Shown here in pieces: positions 8,910 to 18,372 of a stretch of DNA of 64,000 nucleotides; the first letter of the stretch is position 1; the number at the start of each line of letters is the position of its first letter. A program made the position numbers and the translations under genes. The notes under the pieces were generated by a model. The model was given only the letters and a program-made list of their open reading frames with translations, searched no databases and was not told where the DNA came from. The stretch comes from Noviluteimonas gilva (GTDB lineage: Bacteria > Pseudomonadota > Gammaproteobacteria > Xanthomonadales > Xanthomonadaceae). The DNA lies in the NCBI RefSeq assembly GCF_009740395.1, contig NZ_WOXT01000002.1:620001-684000 (forward strand). Reading direction: 5' to 3'.

Positions 8910-9191
8910 CTACATGCTTGGCGCGTCATCCACTTCGACCCCAAGCTTGGCATCAGACGGCGTCGTGAGCTGTTCCGTGATCTGTAGTCGACGCACGACA
9001 AGGCTGTCGATCTCCAGTCGCTTGATGCGTGCTCGGCCGATGACCAGGCGACCGACGACCAATGCGCCGATGGCGGCCGCGCCAATCGCAATCGCGCCCA
9101 GCGTCATCCCGCCCAGCGCCATGGCGCCGACGGACTGCGCACCGACCGCCTTTGCGGGAACGGCGCTGGAGCGTGTGAGTTCGCGTTTCAT
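8910..9191 (-). CDS. Small glycine/alanine periodic protein
   Basis: A 93-residue protein with a short-period repeat through residues 17-70: VGAMALGGMTLGAIAIGAAA followed by IGALVVGRLVIGRARIKRLE and LVVRRL. The five- to six-residue period (small residue, x, hydrophobic, Gly) suggests a stacked beta-helix-like or transmembrane-like structure. The Arg/Lys-bearing second half suggests a soluble stacked fold. I do not recognise a named family. Confidence 0.65.
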   Translation of the reverse strand: MKRELTRSSAVPAKAVGAQSVGAMALGGMTLGAIAIGAAAIGALVVGRLVIGRARIKRLEIDSLVVRRLQITEQLTTPSDAKLGVEVDDAPSM

Positions 9192-9289
9192 GGTTCGGGC
9201 GCTTGTGTCGAGGGAGTCGGGGACTGATCGCCATCCAACGAGTGTCTTAGGGCACGGCGCAGCCGGCGCAAATCGGCCACGCATTGGTC

Positions 9290-11128
9290 CTAGCGGATCT
9301 GCTCCACCACGCCGACGCGCTCCAGCGCCTGCAGGTATTCGATCACCAATGCCAACGGCACCGGGCCGAACTCGGCCGACACGTCGTTCGTGATCTGCTG
9401 CGCATCGCGCGTTCCGTCGGCGAAATTCAGCACCTCGTAGGCATAGTCGCCGCCGCCACCGTGCGGGCCCTCGAAATCGAGCAGCTTCGGACGCGGCAGC
9501 GCCAGCCGCTTTGCGTGGTCGTCGAACCAGTCGTAGCCGAACACGCTGAGCGGGCCGCGCGGTTCCGGGTTGCGGCGGAAGACGCGCTTGCCGTCGCCGC
9601 TCGCCGCGGGGCCCGGTGCGCGCATGGGTGCGGGAGTCGCCGCCGGCGTGCCGATGCGTGGATCGTTCGCGAGCGCGACGCCCGTCGCCGCGCCGATGAA
9701 GGCAACGCGACCCAGCTTGGTCGGGTCGATGTTCGCCGCGGTATCCAGCGTGGTGTGGATGTAGCGATCGGGCCAGTCGTTGAGATAGATCGCCGGAATC
9801 GCGTAGCTGGAATCCTGGTAGACCTCGTGGTCGCTCCCCAACGCAAAGGGCGAGTCCTCCGCGCGCAAGGGTTCCTTGCCGCCCGACGGCGCGAGCATCG
9901 GGAACTGCGCTTTGCCGGTCGCGGCGAAGTCGTAACTTTGCACGTTGACCCATTGCGCGAAGCCCCACGCCACGTCATGGATGAAGGACGGCAGGCTCGC
10001 CGGCCCGCGCGTGACATGGAACACCGCCTGTGTCCGCGGCCCGCCGCCGACCATGTCCATGTGCACCACGGCCCTGATGCGCCGGGCGAAATCCTTACGC
10101 GCGTTGAGCAGGACCACCGTGCCCTCGACCTCGGGCCCCCAGATGAATCGGATCGTGCGCGCCGGCCGTGCGAGTGCGCGCTGCGCGATCAACGTCTGCA
10201 GCGTGCGTCCGACTTCCAGGATGGTCGAGCAACCGCTGGCGTTGTCGTTGGCGCCGGGCTTGGGATGGTCGAGGTGGCAGGTGAACGCGATTTCCTGTTC
10301 TTTCAGGCGCGGATCGGCGCCGGGAATCGTGGCCGTCACCACTTCGTAAGGACTGGCGTGTTGGCCGGCTTTCACCGACGCATGCAATCGGATCGCTTCG
10401 CCGGCGGACAGACGTGCCTTCAATGCATTCGCCTGTTTCATCGACAGCATGAAGGCGAAGGTCGGATGGGCCGAGAAGCTGTCGAGATGACCCCAGCGGA
10501 TCTGTTCGATGTTGTCGCCCGACCAACCGTTGGGCTGGTTCTGCTGATAGCTGAGGATGCCCACCGCGCCGAACTTGCCGATCGCCAGGTCCTGCACTTC
10601 GCCGGGCGAAGCGGAGACCAGCACGAGTTTTCCTTTCACGTCCTTGCCCGCGTAGTCGGCTTCGGTGTTGCCGGCGCCGACATCGACCAGCAACGCGGTC
10701 ACGTCCGCCGATTCGCTGTCCTCTGCAAGCACCATGGGCACCGCGGCGTAGCTCGCGATCGGCGCCTGCTTGCCATCGCTTACCTCCACCAGTTCGCCCG
10801 CATCCGCATCCCAGGCCCGGCGCGAACGCTGCGTGCCGTAGAAGATCGTGCCGTCGGCTGGGAACTGCAGGATCTCGACATCCGTCAGCCCGAACGATCG
10901 CGCGCGACTGGCCACCCATTCGGCCGACGTGTGGAAACCGCGCGAGCCACGCTCACGATGCTGCTGCACGATGCCTTCGAGGGTCTGCATCGCCATCTCG
11001 CCATTGACCTCGCGCGCGATCGCGGCGACGTCCTGCTCCGGAAGCGCAAGCGCATCCGCTGGCGAAGCAAGGCATGTGAGCGGCGCGAGGGAGAGCAAGC
11101 CGAAGCAGAGCAGGACGGGCAGGCGCAT
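9290..11128 (-). CDS. Secreted M28 family zinc aminopeptidase
   Basis: A 612-residue exported peptidase. Residues 1-21 are a signal peptide. Residues 130-260 resemble a protease-associated domain. The catalytic domain carries M28 zinc ligands and acids: HLD (His285), ANDNASG (Asp295), GPEVEG (Glu333/335), HMDMVGG (Asp358) and a final His in GSDHEVYQD. M28 enzymes remove N-terminal residues from peptides with two zinc ions. GGAG lies six bases before the start. It is divergent from the deacetylase at 11271. Confidence 0.85.
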   Translation of the reverse strand: MRLPVLLCFGLLSLAPLTCLASPADALALPEQDVAAIAREVNGEMAMQTLEGIVQQHRERGSRGFHTSAEWVASRARSFGLTDVEILQFPADGTIFYGTQRSRRAWDADAGELVEVSDGKQAPIASYAAVPMVLAEDSESADVTALLVDVGAGNTEADYAGKDVKGKLVLVSASPGEVQDLAIGKFGAVGILSYQQNQPNGWSGDNIEQIRWGHLDSFSAHPTFAFMLSMKQANALKARLSAGEAIRLHASVKAGQHASPYEVVTATIPGADPRLKEQEIAFTCHLDHPKPGANDNASGCSTILEVGRTLQTLIAQRALARPARTIRFIWGPEVEGTVVLLNARKDFARRIRAVVHMDMVGGGPRTQAVFHVTRGPASLPSFIHDVAWGFAQWVNVQSYDFAATGKAQFPMLAPSGGKEPLRAEDSPFALGSDHEVYQDSSYAIPAIYLNDWPDRYIHTTLDTAANIDPTKLGRVAFIGAATGVALANDPRIGTPAATPAPMRAPGPAASGDGKRVFRRNPEPRGPLSVFGYDWFDDHAKRLALPRPKLLDFEGPHGGGGDYAYEVLNFADGTRDAQQITNDVSAEFGPVPLALVIEYLQALERVGVVEQIR

Positions 11129-11270
11129 GGTGGCTCCGAAGCACGGCGCGCCGGCGGGCGTGCGCGGATCGATTATGCCTGCGTCCCAAGCGGTCACCGA
11201 CGCGGGCGAGTCGGGTTATCGTCAGCGTGCCAGCCGCACCCCTTGTCGACAAACCCAACCGGATCGCCCC

Positions 11271-12293
11271 ATGCACGTCGTCCACTCGCCCCTCCACGCG
11301 CGGCACGCCGGCGGCGTCGAACTCCATCGCGGGCAGCTCGTCCCCAGCTTCGAATCCCCCGACCGCATCGACCACATCCTGCGCGCGCTGCAGGCCGCGA
11401 ATGCGCCGATCGGCCTCCCGCGCGATTACCCCATCGAAAGCCTGCACACCGTGCACGATCCGGCGTTCGTCGCTTTCCTGCGCACCGCGTATGCGCGTTG
11501 GCAGGAGGAGGGGCGAAGCGGATCGATGTTGCCGAGCGGGTTTCCGGCGCGCAGCCTGCGTCGCGATCGCGTTCCGGAAGGGGTCAACGGGGCGATGGGG
11601 TATTACGCGTTCGACGCGGGAACGCCCATCGTCGAAGGCACGTGGGAGGCGGCATTCGCTTCTGCGCGCTGCGCGTTGACGGCGGCCCACCTGGTCGCGG
11701 AAGGCGAACGCGCGGCGTACGCACTGTGCCGGCCGCCCGGACACCATGCGGCGGGTTCGGTGTACGGCGGCTACTGCTATCTCAACAACGCCGCGCTCGC
11801 GGCACAGGCCCTGCGCGGCGCCGGCTTCGCGCGCGTGGCCGTGCTCGACATCGACTACCACCACGGCAACGGCACGCAGGACATCTTCTACGCACGCGGC
11901 GATGTGTTCTTCGCCTCGCTGCACGGCACGCCGGAGACGGAGTATCCGTACTTCCTCGGCTACGCCGACGAACGCGGCGAGGGCGCAGGCGAGGGCGCCA
12001 CGCTCAACCTTCCGCTGCCGCGTGGCACCGCGTGGGCGGCGTACGCGCAGGCGCTCGACGTGGCACTGCGCGCGATCGATCGCTTCGGCGCCGACGCGCT
12101 GGTGGTGTCGCTCGGCGTGGACACGTTCGAAGACGACCCGATCAGCAGCTTCGCCCTGGGAACGGCGCACTTCGTCGAGATGGGCGCGCGCATCGCGGCG
12201 CTACGGCGTCCGACCGTGCTGGCGCAGGAAGGTGGGTATGCGGTGGAGGCGATCGGGGCGAATGTGGCGGGGGTGTTGGCGGCGTTCGCCTGA
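11271..12293 (+). CDS. Histone-deacetylase-fold acetylpolyamine amidohydrolase
   Basis: A 340-residue zinc hydrolase of the histone deacetylase superfamily. The active-site sequences are RPPGHHA (154-160, with His158 and His159) and DIDYHHGNGTQ (zinc ligands Asp195 and His197). A later GVDTFEDDPISSF matches bacterial acetylpolyamine amidohydrolases better than eukaryotic-type deacetylases. It would release acetate from acetylated polyamines or other small amines in the cytoplasm. It stands alone between the M28 peptidase and a small membrane gene. Confidence 0.8.
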   Translation: MHVVHSPLHARHAGGVELHRGQLVPSFESPDRIDHILRALQAANAPIGLPRDYPIESLHTVHDPAFVAFLRTAYARWQEEGRSGSMLPSGFPARSLRRDRVPEGVNGAMGYYAFDAGTPIVEGTWEAAFASARCALTAAHLVAEGERAAYALCRPPGHHAAGSVYGGYCYLNNAALAAQALRGAGFARVAVLDIDYHHGNGTQDIFYARGDVFFASLHGTPETEYPYFLGYADERGEGAGEGATLNLPLPRGTAWAAYAQALDVALRAIDRFGADALVVSLGVDTFEDDPISSFALGTAHFVEMGARIAALRRPTVLAQEGGYAVEAIGANVAGVLAAFA

Positions 12294-12385
12294 GCGCACC
12301 GTCACTTCTCGGAACTTCGTCGACTTGTTGGCCGGGTTGCGCTTGCATAAGCTCCTGCGACGGTGGATCCAGACGCGAGACAGCG

Positions 12386-12757
12386 ATGACTGATTGGTCC
12401 TACATACTTTTTGCGTCAGCCATCTACGGCTTTGGGTTCCTGGGGCTGTTCGGCATTTCCCTTCTCCCCATGCGCGCAACGATTGCACTCAGGCGCAACG
12501 CATTCCTGTGGCATTCGTCTGCGTCCGGCAGGGTTTCGCTGATTGTCGTGGGGGTTGCTGCAGTTGCGGCCATCGCATACGGCGTGCCACTGATTGCAGG
12601 TGTGTTTCGCTGCCTTACAGAGATGCGATGCGGCGCCAACCGCGCCAGTGGCTGGTTCTTCGTTGCGCAGTTCGGCGTTTGCTATCTGACGTTCGAGCTC
12701 GTATCGAATCTCGTCCTGGCGGCGGGTCGCAAACACGCCGCACGGCTTCGGAGCTGA
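12386..12757 (+). CDS. Hypothetical membrane protein
   Basis: A 123-residue protein with three predicted membrane helices (about residues 5-28, 48-73 and 88-112). I do not recognise the family. It lies 92 bases after the deacetylase gene on the same strand and converges on the antiporter gene. Confidence 0.6.
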   Translation: MTDWSYILFASAIYGFGFLGLFGISLLPMRATIALRRNAFLWHSSASGRVSLIVVGVAAVAAIAYGVPLIAGVFRCLTEMRCGANRASGWFFVAQFGVCYLTFELVSNLVLAAGRKHAARLRS

Positions 12758-12780
12758 CGCCAACGATATCGGCTGCGCCC

Positions 12781-13920
12781 CTAAGGCTCGAAGGCGAGCA
12801 CCAGGAACGCCACGAACACGGCCAGGTGCACGCCGCCTTCCAGCATCGTCGTGCGTGCGCGGGAGAACGTCAGCGTCGCCAGGATCAGCGTGGTGGCGAG
12901 CAGCACGATGCTGGTCGGTGGCAACCCGAGGATCACGTCCTGTCCGGTGAACAGGCCGATGAGGAGCACGACCGGCACGGTGATGCCCAGCGTGGATAAC
13001 GTCGCGCCGAGACTGACGTTGATCGCCTTCGTCAGCTCGTTTCGCGTGACCGCGATCAGCGTGGAGAGGCCTTCCGGTGCGAAGACCAGGATCGCGATCA
13101 CGATGCCGCCGACCGGGGCGGGGATGTCCAGCGCCGACAGACCGTGATCCAACAGGGTCGCCAGCGGCGTGGCGAGCAGCGAGATCGGCAGGATGCACGC
13201 GAGCAACCGAATGCCGCCGATCACCACCTGTTTCGCAGGCGTGGGCGCGATGTCGTGCGCGACGTTTTCCGACGCGGAGGTCGGCGACACACCGGGGGCG
13301 CGGTCGGCGAAACCGGGATCGACGAAATAGCGTTGGTGCCGTCCGACTTGCAGGAACAGGAACAGGCCGTAGAGGAGCAGCGTCATCAGCGCGAAGCACA
13401 CCGCTTGTAGCGCCGTCAGGGTGCCGCCTGTCGACGAGGCGGTGAACGTGGGCAGCACCAGGGTGATCGCCGACAACGGGATCACGACGGACAAGTAGGC
13501 CGAGGCGCCCTGGAGATTGAACACTTGTTCGAAATGGCGCCTGCCGCCGATCAGCAGCCCCAGGCCGACCACGCCGTTGAGCACGATCATCAACACCGAA
13601 TACATGGCATCGCGCGCCATCGTCGAGTCTTCGCGATCGACCATCATGGCTGCGACGATCAGCACCACTTCCGTCACGGACACGGAGAGCGTGAGCACCA
13701 GGGTGCTGAAGGGTTCGCGGATCAGGCGCGCCACGCCCTCGGCCTCGTGGACCGCGCCGAGCGCGCTCCAGATGACGACGACGAACAGCCAGGCGAACAG
13801 CGCCGCGAGGACCCACGGCGTTTTCCAGGGCACGTCGAGGCCCGTCGTCACGAACAGCGCAACGACGGTGATCCAGGCGGCGATCGCGCCCCGGCTGAAG
13901 TTGGCGGCCACGCGGTACAT
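12781..13920 (-). CDS. ChaA-like Ca2+(Na+)/H+ antiporter
   Basis: A 379-residue inner-membrane protein with about eleven hydrophobic helices in two halves. Each half carries the acidic motif of the CaCA superfamily: SVSVTEVVLIVAAMM in the first and VFAPEGLSTLIAVTRNE in the second. ChaA-type proteins expel Ca2+ or Na+ in exchange for protons. A hydrophilic stretch of roughly 35 residues separates the halves. It appears to be a single-gene unit. Confidence 0.8.
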   Translation of the reverse strand: MYRVAANFSRGAIAAWITVVALFVTTGLDVPWKTPWVLAALFAWLFVVVIWSALGAVHEAEGVARLIREPFSTLVLTLSVSVTEVVLIVAAMMVDREDSTMARDAMYSVLMIVLNGVVGLGLLIGGRRHFEQVFNLQGASAYLSVVIPLSAITLVLPTFTASSTGGTLTALQAVCFALMTLLLYGLFLFLQVGRHQRYFVDPGFADRAPGVSPTSASENVAHDIAPTPAKQVVIGGIRLLACILPISLLATPLATLLDHGLSALDIPAPVGGIVIAILVFAPEGLSTLIAVTRNELTKAINVSLGATLSTLGITVPVVLLIGLFTGQDVILGLPPTSIVLLATTLILATLTFSRARTTMLEGGVHLAVFVAFLVLAFEP

Positions 13921-14017
13921 CAGGGCATGTGGCGTGAAGGGCTGGTCAATCCGAAGGCCGGGGCAAGCCCTGCGGAATCGAGGTCTCGCTGAGGTCGCAA
14001 AGCGCGAGCTTTGCAGG

Positions 14018-14069
14018 GAGCCGATCGTTTTCGCTAACTCAGCGTCCGCTTTCGACCCATAGCGGACAT
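14018..14069. repeat. REP-like palindrome with extended arm (site a)
   Basis: The palindrome core is GTCCGCT (14044-14050) with AGCGGAC (14061-14067) around TTCGACCCAT. The preceding bases AGCCGATCGTTTTCGCTA are shared with site e at 19807, so this copy belongs to a longer subtype. Confidence 0.7.
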
Positions 14070-14114
14070 TGGAGCAGGGTAGGATTCGCCGTTCCTCGGA
14101 ACGGATTCGTTCAA

Positions 14115-14390
14115 GTGATTTTCAAACGTGGATCACTGACATTTCGCGAGTGGTGGCACGCGCCGATTACGCCCAGGGATCGAGTGACAGGTTTGATCAT
14201 TGGTGGGGCAGGCGGCTTCTGGATCGGGCTCCTTGGGCGCATCGCGCTCGGCGCGACGCCAGTCGGTTTCGCCGAGGTCGTCCTCTGGGGATTGGGCGCG
14301 ATGATTTGCTGCGCGATCCTGGGCTACGCATTTCCGAAGCTGATGAGCGTCGTCCTGTTCCCAATCTCGATATTCGGCGTGAGCAGCTAG
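14115..14390 (+). CDS. Small membrane protein
   Basis: A 91-residue protein with two or three membrane helices separated by short loops, and a glycine-rich GGAGGFWIGLLGR stretch. Start is probably GTG at 14115; no good ribosome site is visible, so the start is uncertain. Its end overlaps the end of the convergent histidine kinase gene by four bases. Function unknown. Confidence 0.5.
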   Translation: MIFKRGSLTFREWWHAPITPRDRVTGLIIGGAGGFWIGLLGRIALGATPVGFAEVVLWGLGAMICCAILGYAFPKLMSVVLFPISIFGVSS

Positions 14391-17257
14391 GTTGAGCCAC
14401 CGTCGGTAGACGACTTGATTGAATTCCTGTCGAAAGACGGCGAGTCACGCATTGACTGCTTCCGAGACTCACTTCGGACGGCGCCGGCAGGACGGGCGCT
14501 CGACCGCCGTCCAACCTCATCCGACGGGACTCCAAGCGCAAGCAAACCCACGATGCGTTCGACGTCGACCGGCTTCACCAAGTGGTGATGGAAGCCCGCT
14601 GCGCGGGATTCTGCTTCGTCGCACTGCTGCCCGTATCCGGTCAACGCGATGAAGCAGGCAGGCTGGTCGCCCATGCGCTCGCGGAGTCGGCTCGCCAGCT
14701 CGTGCCCGGTCATGTCCGGCATGCCGATGTCCAGGATGAAGGCGTCCCAGCGCGGGCGCAGCGTCAGCAAGCCCAGTGCCTCGTGGCCGCCGGCGGCGAC
14801 CGTGACGTCATGTCCGAGCAGACGCAGGACGGTCGCGAGCGTATCGGCGGCGTCGCGGTTGTCGTCGACCAACATCACGGTGCGCGCCTGGACGGGTGCG
14901 CGCGACGTCATGGCTTCCGCCACCGGCTCGAGGTCGACCTCGGTCCGTGGAAGCACAAGTCGGAACGTACTGCCGCGCGCAAGGCCTCCGCTGGACGCGG
15001 CGATGCTGCCGCCGTGTGCGCTCACGATGCTGCGGACCAGCGCAAGACCGATGCCGAGCCCGCCCTGCACGCGATCGGGCGTGCGTGCGGCCTGGGTGAA
15101 CAGGTCGAACACATGCGGCAACAGCGAGGGCTCGATGCCGACGCCATTGTCGGTCACCTCGATCGCCACTTCGCTTTCCATCACCGTCAGCGCAACACGG
15201 ATGGCGCCCTCTTGCGGCGTGTACTTGGCGGCGTTGGTCAACAGGTTTGTCACAACCTGGACCAGGCGATGCCAGTCGCCGAGCACGAAGGCCGGACCGC
15301 CGGTGGTCTCCACCGTCAGTGTGTGCCGGCGCAACTGCACGGTCGGCTCGGACTGTTCGACCGCCGCAGCGACGACGGTACGCATGTCCACGGGCTTGCG
15401 ATCGAAATCGACAAGCCCGCGAGTGACCCGCGACACATCCAACAGGTCGTCGACCAGATCGGTCATGTGCGCAACCTGTCGGGAGATGATCTCGGCCGAC
15501 CTGCTGACGCGCGCCTCGTCGCTGGGCGCCAAGCGCAGAAGCTCGGCGGCGGTGCGGATCGGCGCAAGCGGGTTGCGCAACTCGTGGGAGAGCATCGCAA
15601 GGAACTCGTCCTTGCGTCGGTCCGCGTTTTCGAGCGTTTCGATGAGACGCCGCCGCTCGGTGATGTCGAGCGACGCGCCGATCAGGCCGACCACCTTGCC
15701 GTCCTCATCGAACCACGGGGCCTTCGTCGACAGCCAGATCGCCGGCGAGCCGTCGGCCAGCTGGATCTCCTCTTCGACCTGCTCGGCGACGCCGCTTTCC
15801 ATGATGCGACGGTCGTTGGCCATCACCCCCTCGGCTTGCGCTTTGTCGGCAAGGAGTTCGAGGTCGGTGCGGCCCAGGAAGTACGACTGCGGCACGCCGA
15901 GCAGGTCCGCCACGCCGTGGTTGCCGACGACGAGTCGGCCTTCCCGGTCCTTCGCGTACACCACACCCGGCACGGTCTCGGTAAACGTGCGCAGCAGCGT
16001 CAGGGCGCGGTCGCGCTCGGCCTCGACGCGGTGTCGTTCGTCATGGCCCAACAAGACGCCTGGGAAACGCACGGCCCTGCCGTTTTCGTCCATCTCCACG
16101 CGCCCGTTCGCTTCCACCCAGGCCCAGGTGCCGTCCCGAGTGAGCACACGGTATTCGCAACGGTAAGGGCCGCCGCGCGCCAGCGCCCCTTCGACCGCCG
16201 CGCTTACGCGGTCGCGGTCATCGGGGTGGATGGCGTCGACGGCAATCGCCAGCGGGATGCCATCGCGACACGCCCGCTCATCCAGCCCGAACAGGTGGGC
16301 GAATCGCTCGTCGCCGCTGATGCGGTCTTCCGGGACCAACCACACCCAGGTCGCCAGGATCGCCCCGGCATCCAACGCCAGTTGCACGCGTTCGGCGGCC
16401 AGCGAAGCCGTCTCCGCCTCTTCGCGGCGTTGGGTAATGTCGTGGAAGAACACCGCCAAACCTTCCTCCACGGGAAAGGCGCGAACTTCGAACCAGCACT
16501 GGCGGCCGTTCTCGAACGTGTACTGGTGCTCGATGCTCTCCGCGCGGCCGCTGGCTAGCGCACGCAGATACATCTGTCCGAGCGGCGACTCCAGCGTGCC
16601 GGGGAACAGATCCCAGTGCAGTCGACCCAGCAGCGCATCGCGATGGAGATCGGTCAGGCGTTCGGTGACCGGGTTCACCTCCACCACGCGGAAGTCGCGA
16701 TCGAAGAGGACAAACGCCTCATCCATGTTTTCCAGCACTTGCCGATGCCGCGCATCGCTCGCGGACAGGTCGCGCTCGAGCTGCATCTGGGCGGTGATGT
16801 CGCTGCACGCGCCGAACATGCCTGCCACCGTGCCCGACGCATCGCGGACGGGGGCAAAGAAGAACGAGAAATAGGTTTCCTCGGGATAGCCGTTGCGCTC
16901 GAGCATCAGGTGCATGCTGGAAATGTGCACCGGGTCGCCGGCAGCGGCCGAGGCGATCAGCGGTTCGAGCTCGTTGCGGATCTCGGGCCAAACCTCTTCG
17001 AGGATGTCGCGCCCGAGCGCCCAGGGATGCTTGGCCCCGAGGAACGGCACGTAGTGATCGTTGTAGAGGAAGGTCCTCGAGGGTCCCCACACGATGTACA
17101 TCGGCTGGTTGGACGCCAGCATCAGTGCGACCAGCGTACGCAACGCCTCTGACCAACTCTCCACGGGGCCGAGCGACGTGCGCTGCCAATCCATCTCGCG
17201 CAGCCGCGCGCCCATCTGGCCACCGCCTGAAAGTACGTGAAGTTCCGTGTGAGGCAT
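14387..17257 (-). CDS. Hybrid PAS histidine kinase / response regulator
   Basis: A 956-residue cytoplasmic hybrid sensor with no membrane segment. Four PAS-type sensor domains lie at about residues 45-160, 170-280, 290-410 and 420-540. HisKA carries the phospho-acceptor His558 in MLSHELRNP. The ATPase domain shows the N box (NLLTNAAKY), DNGVGI (703-708) and GLGIGLAL. A C-terminal receiver domain has LVDDN at 796-800 and phospho-acceptor Asp843. Multiple PAS domains suggest sensing of a soluble ligand, redox state or light. No partner regulator is adjacent, so the output is probably phosphotransfer to a distant protein. Confidence 0.9.
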   Translation of the reverse strand: MPHTELHVLSGGGQMGARLREMDWQRTSLGPVESWSEALRTLVALMLASNQPMYIVWGPSRTFLYNDHYVPFLGAKHPWALGRDILEEVWPEIRNELEPLIASAAAGDPVHISSMHLMLERNGYPEETYFSFFFAPVRDASGTVAGMFGACSDITAQMQLERDLSASDARHRQVLENMDEAFVLFDRDFRVVEVNPVTERLTDLHRDALLGRLHWDLFPGTLESPLGQMYLRALASGRAESIEHQYTFENGRQCWFEVRAFPVEEGLAVFFHDITQRREEAETASLAAERVQLALDAGAILATWVWLVPEDRISGDERFAHLFGLDERACRDGIPLAIAVDAIHPDDRDRVSAAVEGALARGGPYRCEYRVLTRDGTWAWVEANGRVEMDENGRAVRFPGVLLGHDERHRVEAERDRALTLLRTFTETVPGVVYAKDREGRLVVGNHGVADLLGVPQSYFLGRTDLELLADKAQAEGVMANDRRIMESGVAEQVEEEIQLADGSPAIWLSTKAPWFDEDGKVVGLIGASLDITERRRLIETLENADRRKDEFLAMLSHELRNPLAPIRTAAELLRLAPSDEARVSRSAEIISRQVAHMTDLVDDLLDVSRVTRGLVDFDRKPVDMRTVVAAAVEQSEPTVQLRRHTLTVETTGGPAFVLGDWHRLVQVVTNLLTNAAKYTPQEGAIRVALTVMESEVAIEVTDNGVGIEPSLLPHVFDLFTQAARTPDRVQGGLGIGLALVRSIVSAHGGSIAASSGGLARGSTFRLVLPRTEVDLEPVAEAMTSRAPVQARTVMLVDDNRDAADTLATVLRLLGHDVTVAAGGHEALGLLTLRPRWDAFILDIGMPDMTGHELASRLRERMGDQPACFIALTGYGQQCDEAESRAAGFHHHLVKPVDVERIVGLLALGVPSDEVGRRSSARPAGAVRSESRKQSMRDSPSFDRNSIKSSTDGGST

Positions 17258-17428
17258 CGCTACTGCGCTTCCGGCCGGGGTTTCGGTCGGGGATGATACG
17301 GAAGTCCCTGGTGACGCCGCGGTGGTTAGCGCTCTTTGTGGCCGGTTTTCCGGGACGGCCTGGTGTCGTCGGTCTGCTCGCCCACCGGCTATGCTCTGTT
17401 GGGCCTAAGACCACTCGACGGACACCTC

Positions 17429-17731
17429 ATGTCGCACCGTCAGGTTACTGGAGTCGCACTCTCGATCCCGAGTCTGCTCATTGGGGCGGCTGTCGCTGGC
17501 TTTGCGCTTTTTACGAACTACGTCGTGTGGATTGCGCGCCCTCCTCATTGCGACATGATGTGCCCCCTGTTGGCGCTCACGCCCACGGCCACCGCTGTTC
17601 TTTGGTCGGCTTGGTTGCTTGCCTGGTGTACTCCGGTTTGGGGAGTGCTTGGCAGCCGAAAGCGAATGCTGGCAGCAAGCACTGTGGTCGCGGCTGCCGG
17701 AAGCCTGTTGATGTTCTGCCGCTGGCTCTGA
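17429..17731 (+). CDS. Small membrane protein
   Basis: A 100-residue protein with three predicted helices (about residues 8-33, 48-72 and 80-98). I do not recognise the family. It is bounded downstream by a palindromic repeat and faces away from the kinase gene. Confidence 0.55.
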   Translation: MSHRQVTGVALSIPSLLIGAAVAGFALFTNYVVWIARPPHCDMMCPLLALTPTATAVLWSAWLLAWCTPVWGVLGSRKRMLAASTVVAAAGSLLMFCRWL

Positions 17732-17760
17732 TCTATCTTCCGAAATGGCGCTCCCAGCGA

Positions 17761-17788
17761 ATGTCCGCTCTTGGCCGATAGCTGCCAT
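17761..17788. repeat. REP-like palindrome, degenerate (site b)
   Basis: Begins ATGTCCGCTCTTGGCCGATAG, but the right arm reads GCTGCCAT instead of GCGGACAT. It is a decayed single copy. Confidence 0.55.
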
Positions 17789-17861
17789 TGATCACCAAAG
17801 CGGAAATTCGGCGCGACGTTCCGGCAGACTCATGGAATGACGCGGATCGGGGGAGTCGGTC

Positions 17862-18335
17862 ATGCAAGAAATCGAGAAGGTCTACCGACAAATCAGGGCG
17901 GGAAGGCTTGCATCTGCGGAACGCTTGCTGCTGGGCAACGAGGGAGCTCGCATCCGCCCCCCGTTCAATGGCGACCTCAACCACGCTTGGTATGTCGTAG
18001 GCGATATTCGATATCGACGCGGGCGGATGGTGGGCGCGGTCGCTGCATTCCGGCGAGCATGGCGCCACAGGCCCGACGACCGGGACGCAATGATGGCGAT
18101 TGCAAACTGCTACTCGGAACTAGGTCGTCCCAGATGGAGTGCCTACTACCTGGAGAAGGCATTGCGGCGCCGAGGGCAGAAGCCTGAGCTCTTCTACAAC
18201 CTTGGTAACGCCTACTTCGACCTTGATGCCTTCCCGAAGGCAATCGAGTGCTATCGCTCCGCATCCAAGGGAGCGGCTGGTGCGTTGAAAGCGATGTGCC
18301 TGCGGAATCTTGCTATTGCCAGAGAGCGGGCCTGA
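17862..18335 (+). CDS. Tetratricopeptide-repeat protein
   Basis: A 157-residue all-helical soluble protein with TPR-like units: WYVVGDIRYRRGRMVGAVAA, then ANCYSELGRPRWSAYYLEKA, then YNLGNAYFDLDAFPKAIECY. The W/Y-G-A-P spacing is that of TPR motifs, which bind other proteins. No signal peptide is present. A single gene, partner unknown. Confidence 0.75.
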   Translation: MQEIEKVYRQIRAGRLASAERLLLGNEGARIRPPFNGDLNHAWYVVGDIRYRRGRMVGAVAAFRRAWRHRPDDRDAMMAIANCYSELGRPRWSAYYLEKALRRRGQKPELFYNLGNAYFDLDAFPKAIECYRSASKGAAGALKAMCLRNLAIARERA

Positions 18336-18372
18336 TTCGCGGCCGTGATGTCTGTGGGCATCGTCGATTCAA

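Noticed and set aside
9284-12757. Very long open frame on the plus strand (over 1,150 codons)
   Set aside because: It is antisense to the M28 peptidase for its first 1.8 kb and then crosses the deacetylase gene in another frame. Codon content is arginine/histidine-rich nonsense; only its last 123 codons form a natural membrane protein.
14582-16558. Long plus-strand frame inside the histidine kinase
   Set aside because: Antisense shadow of a high-GC gene; composition is unnatural and the minus-strand gene has full domain structure.
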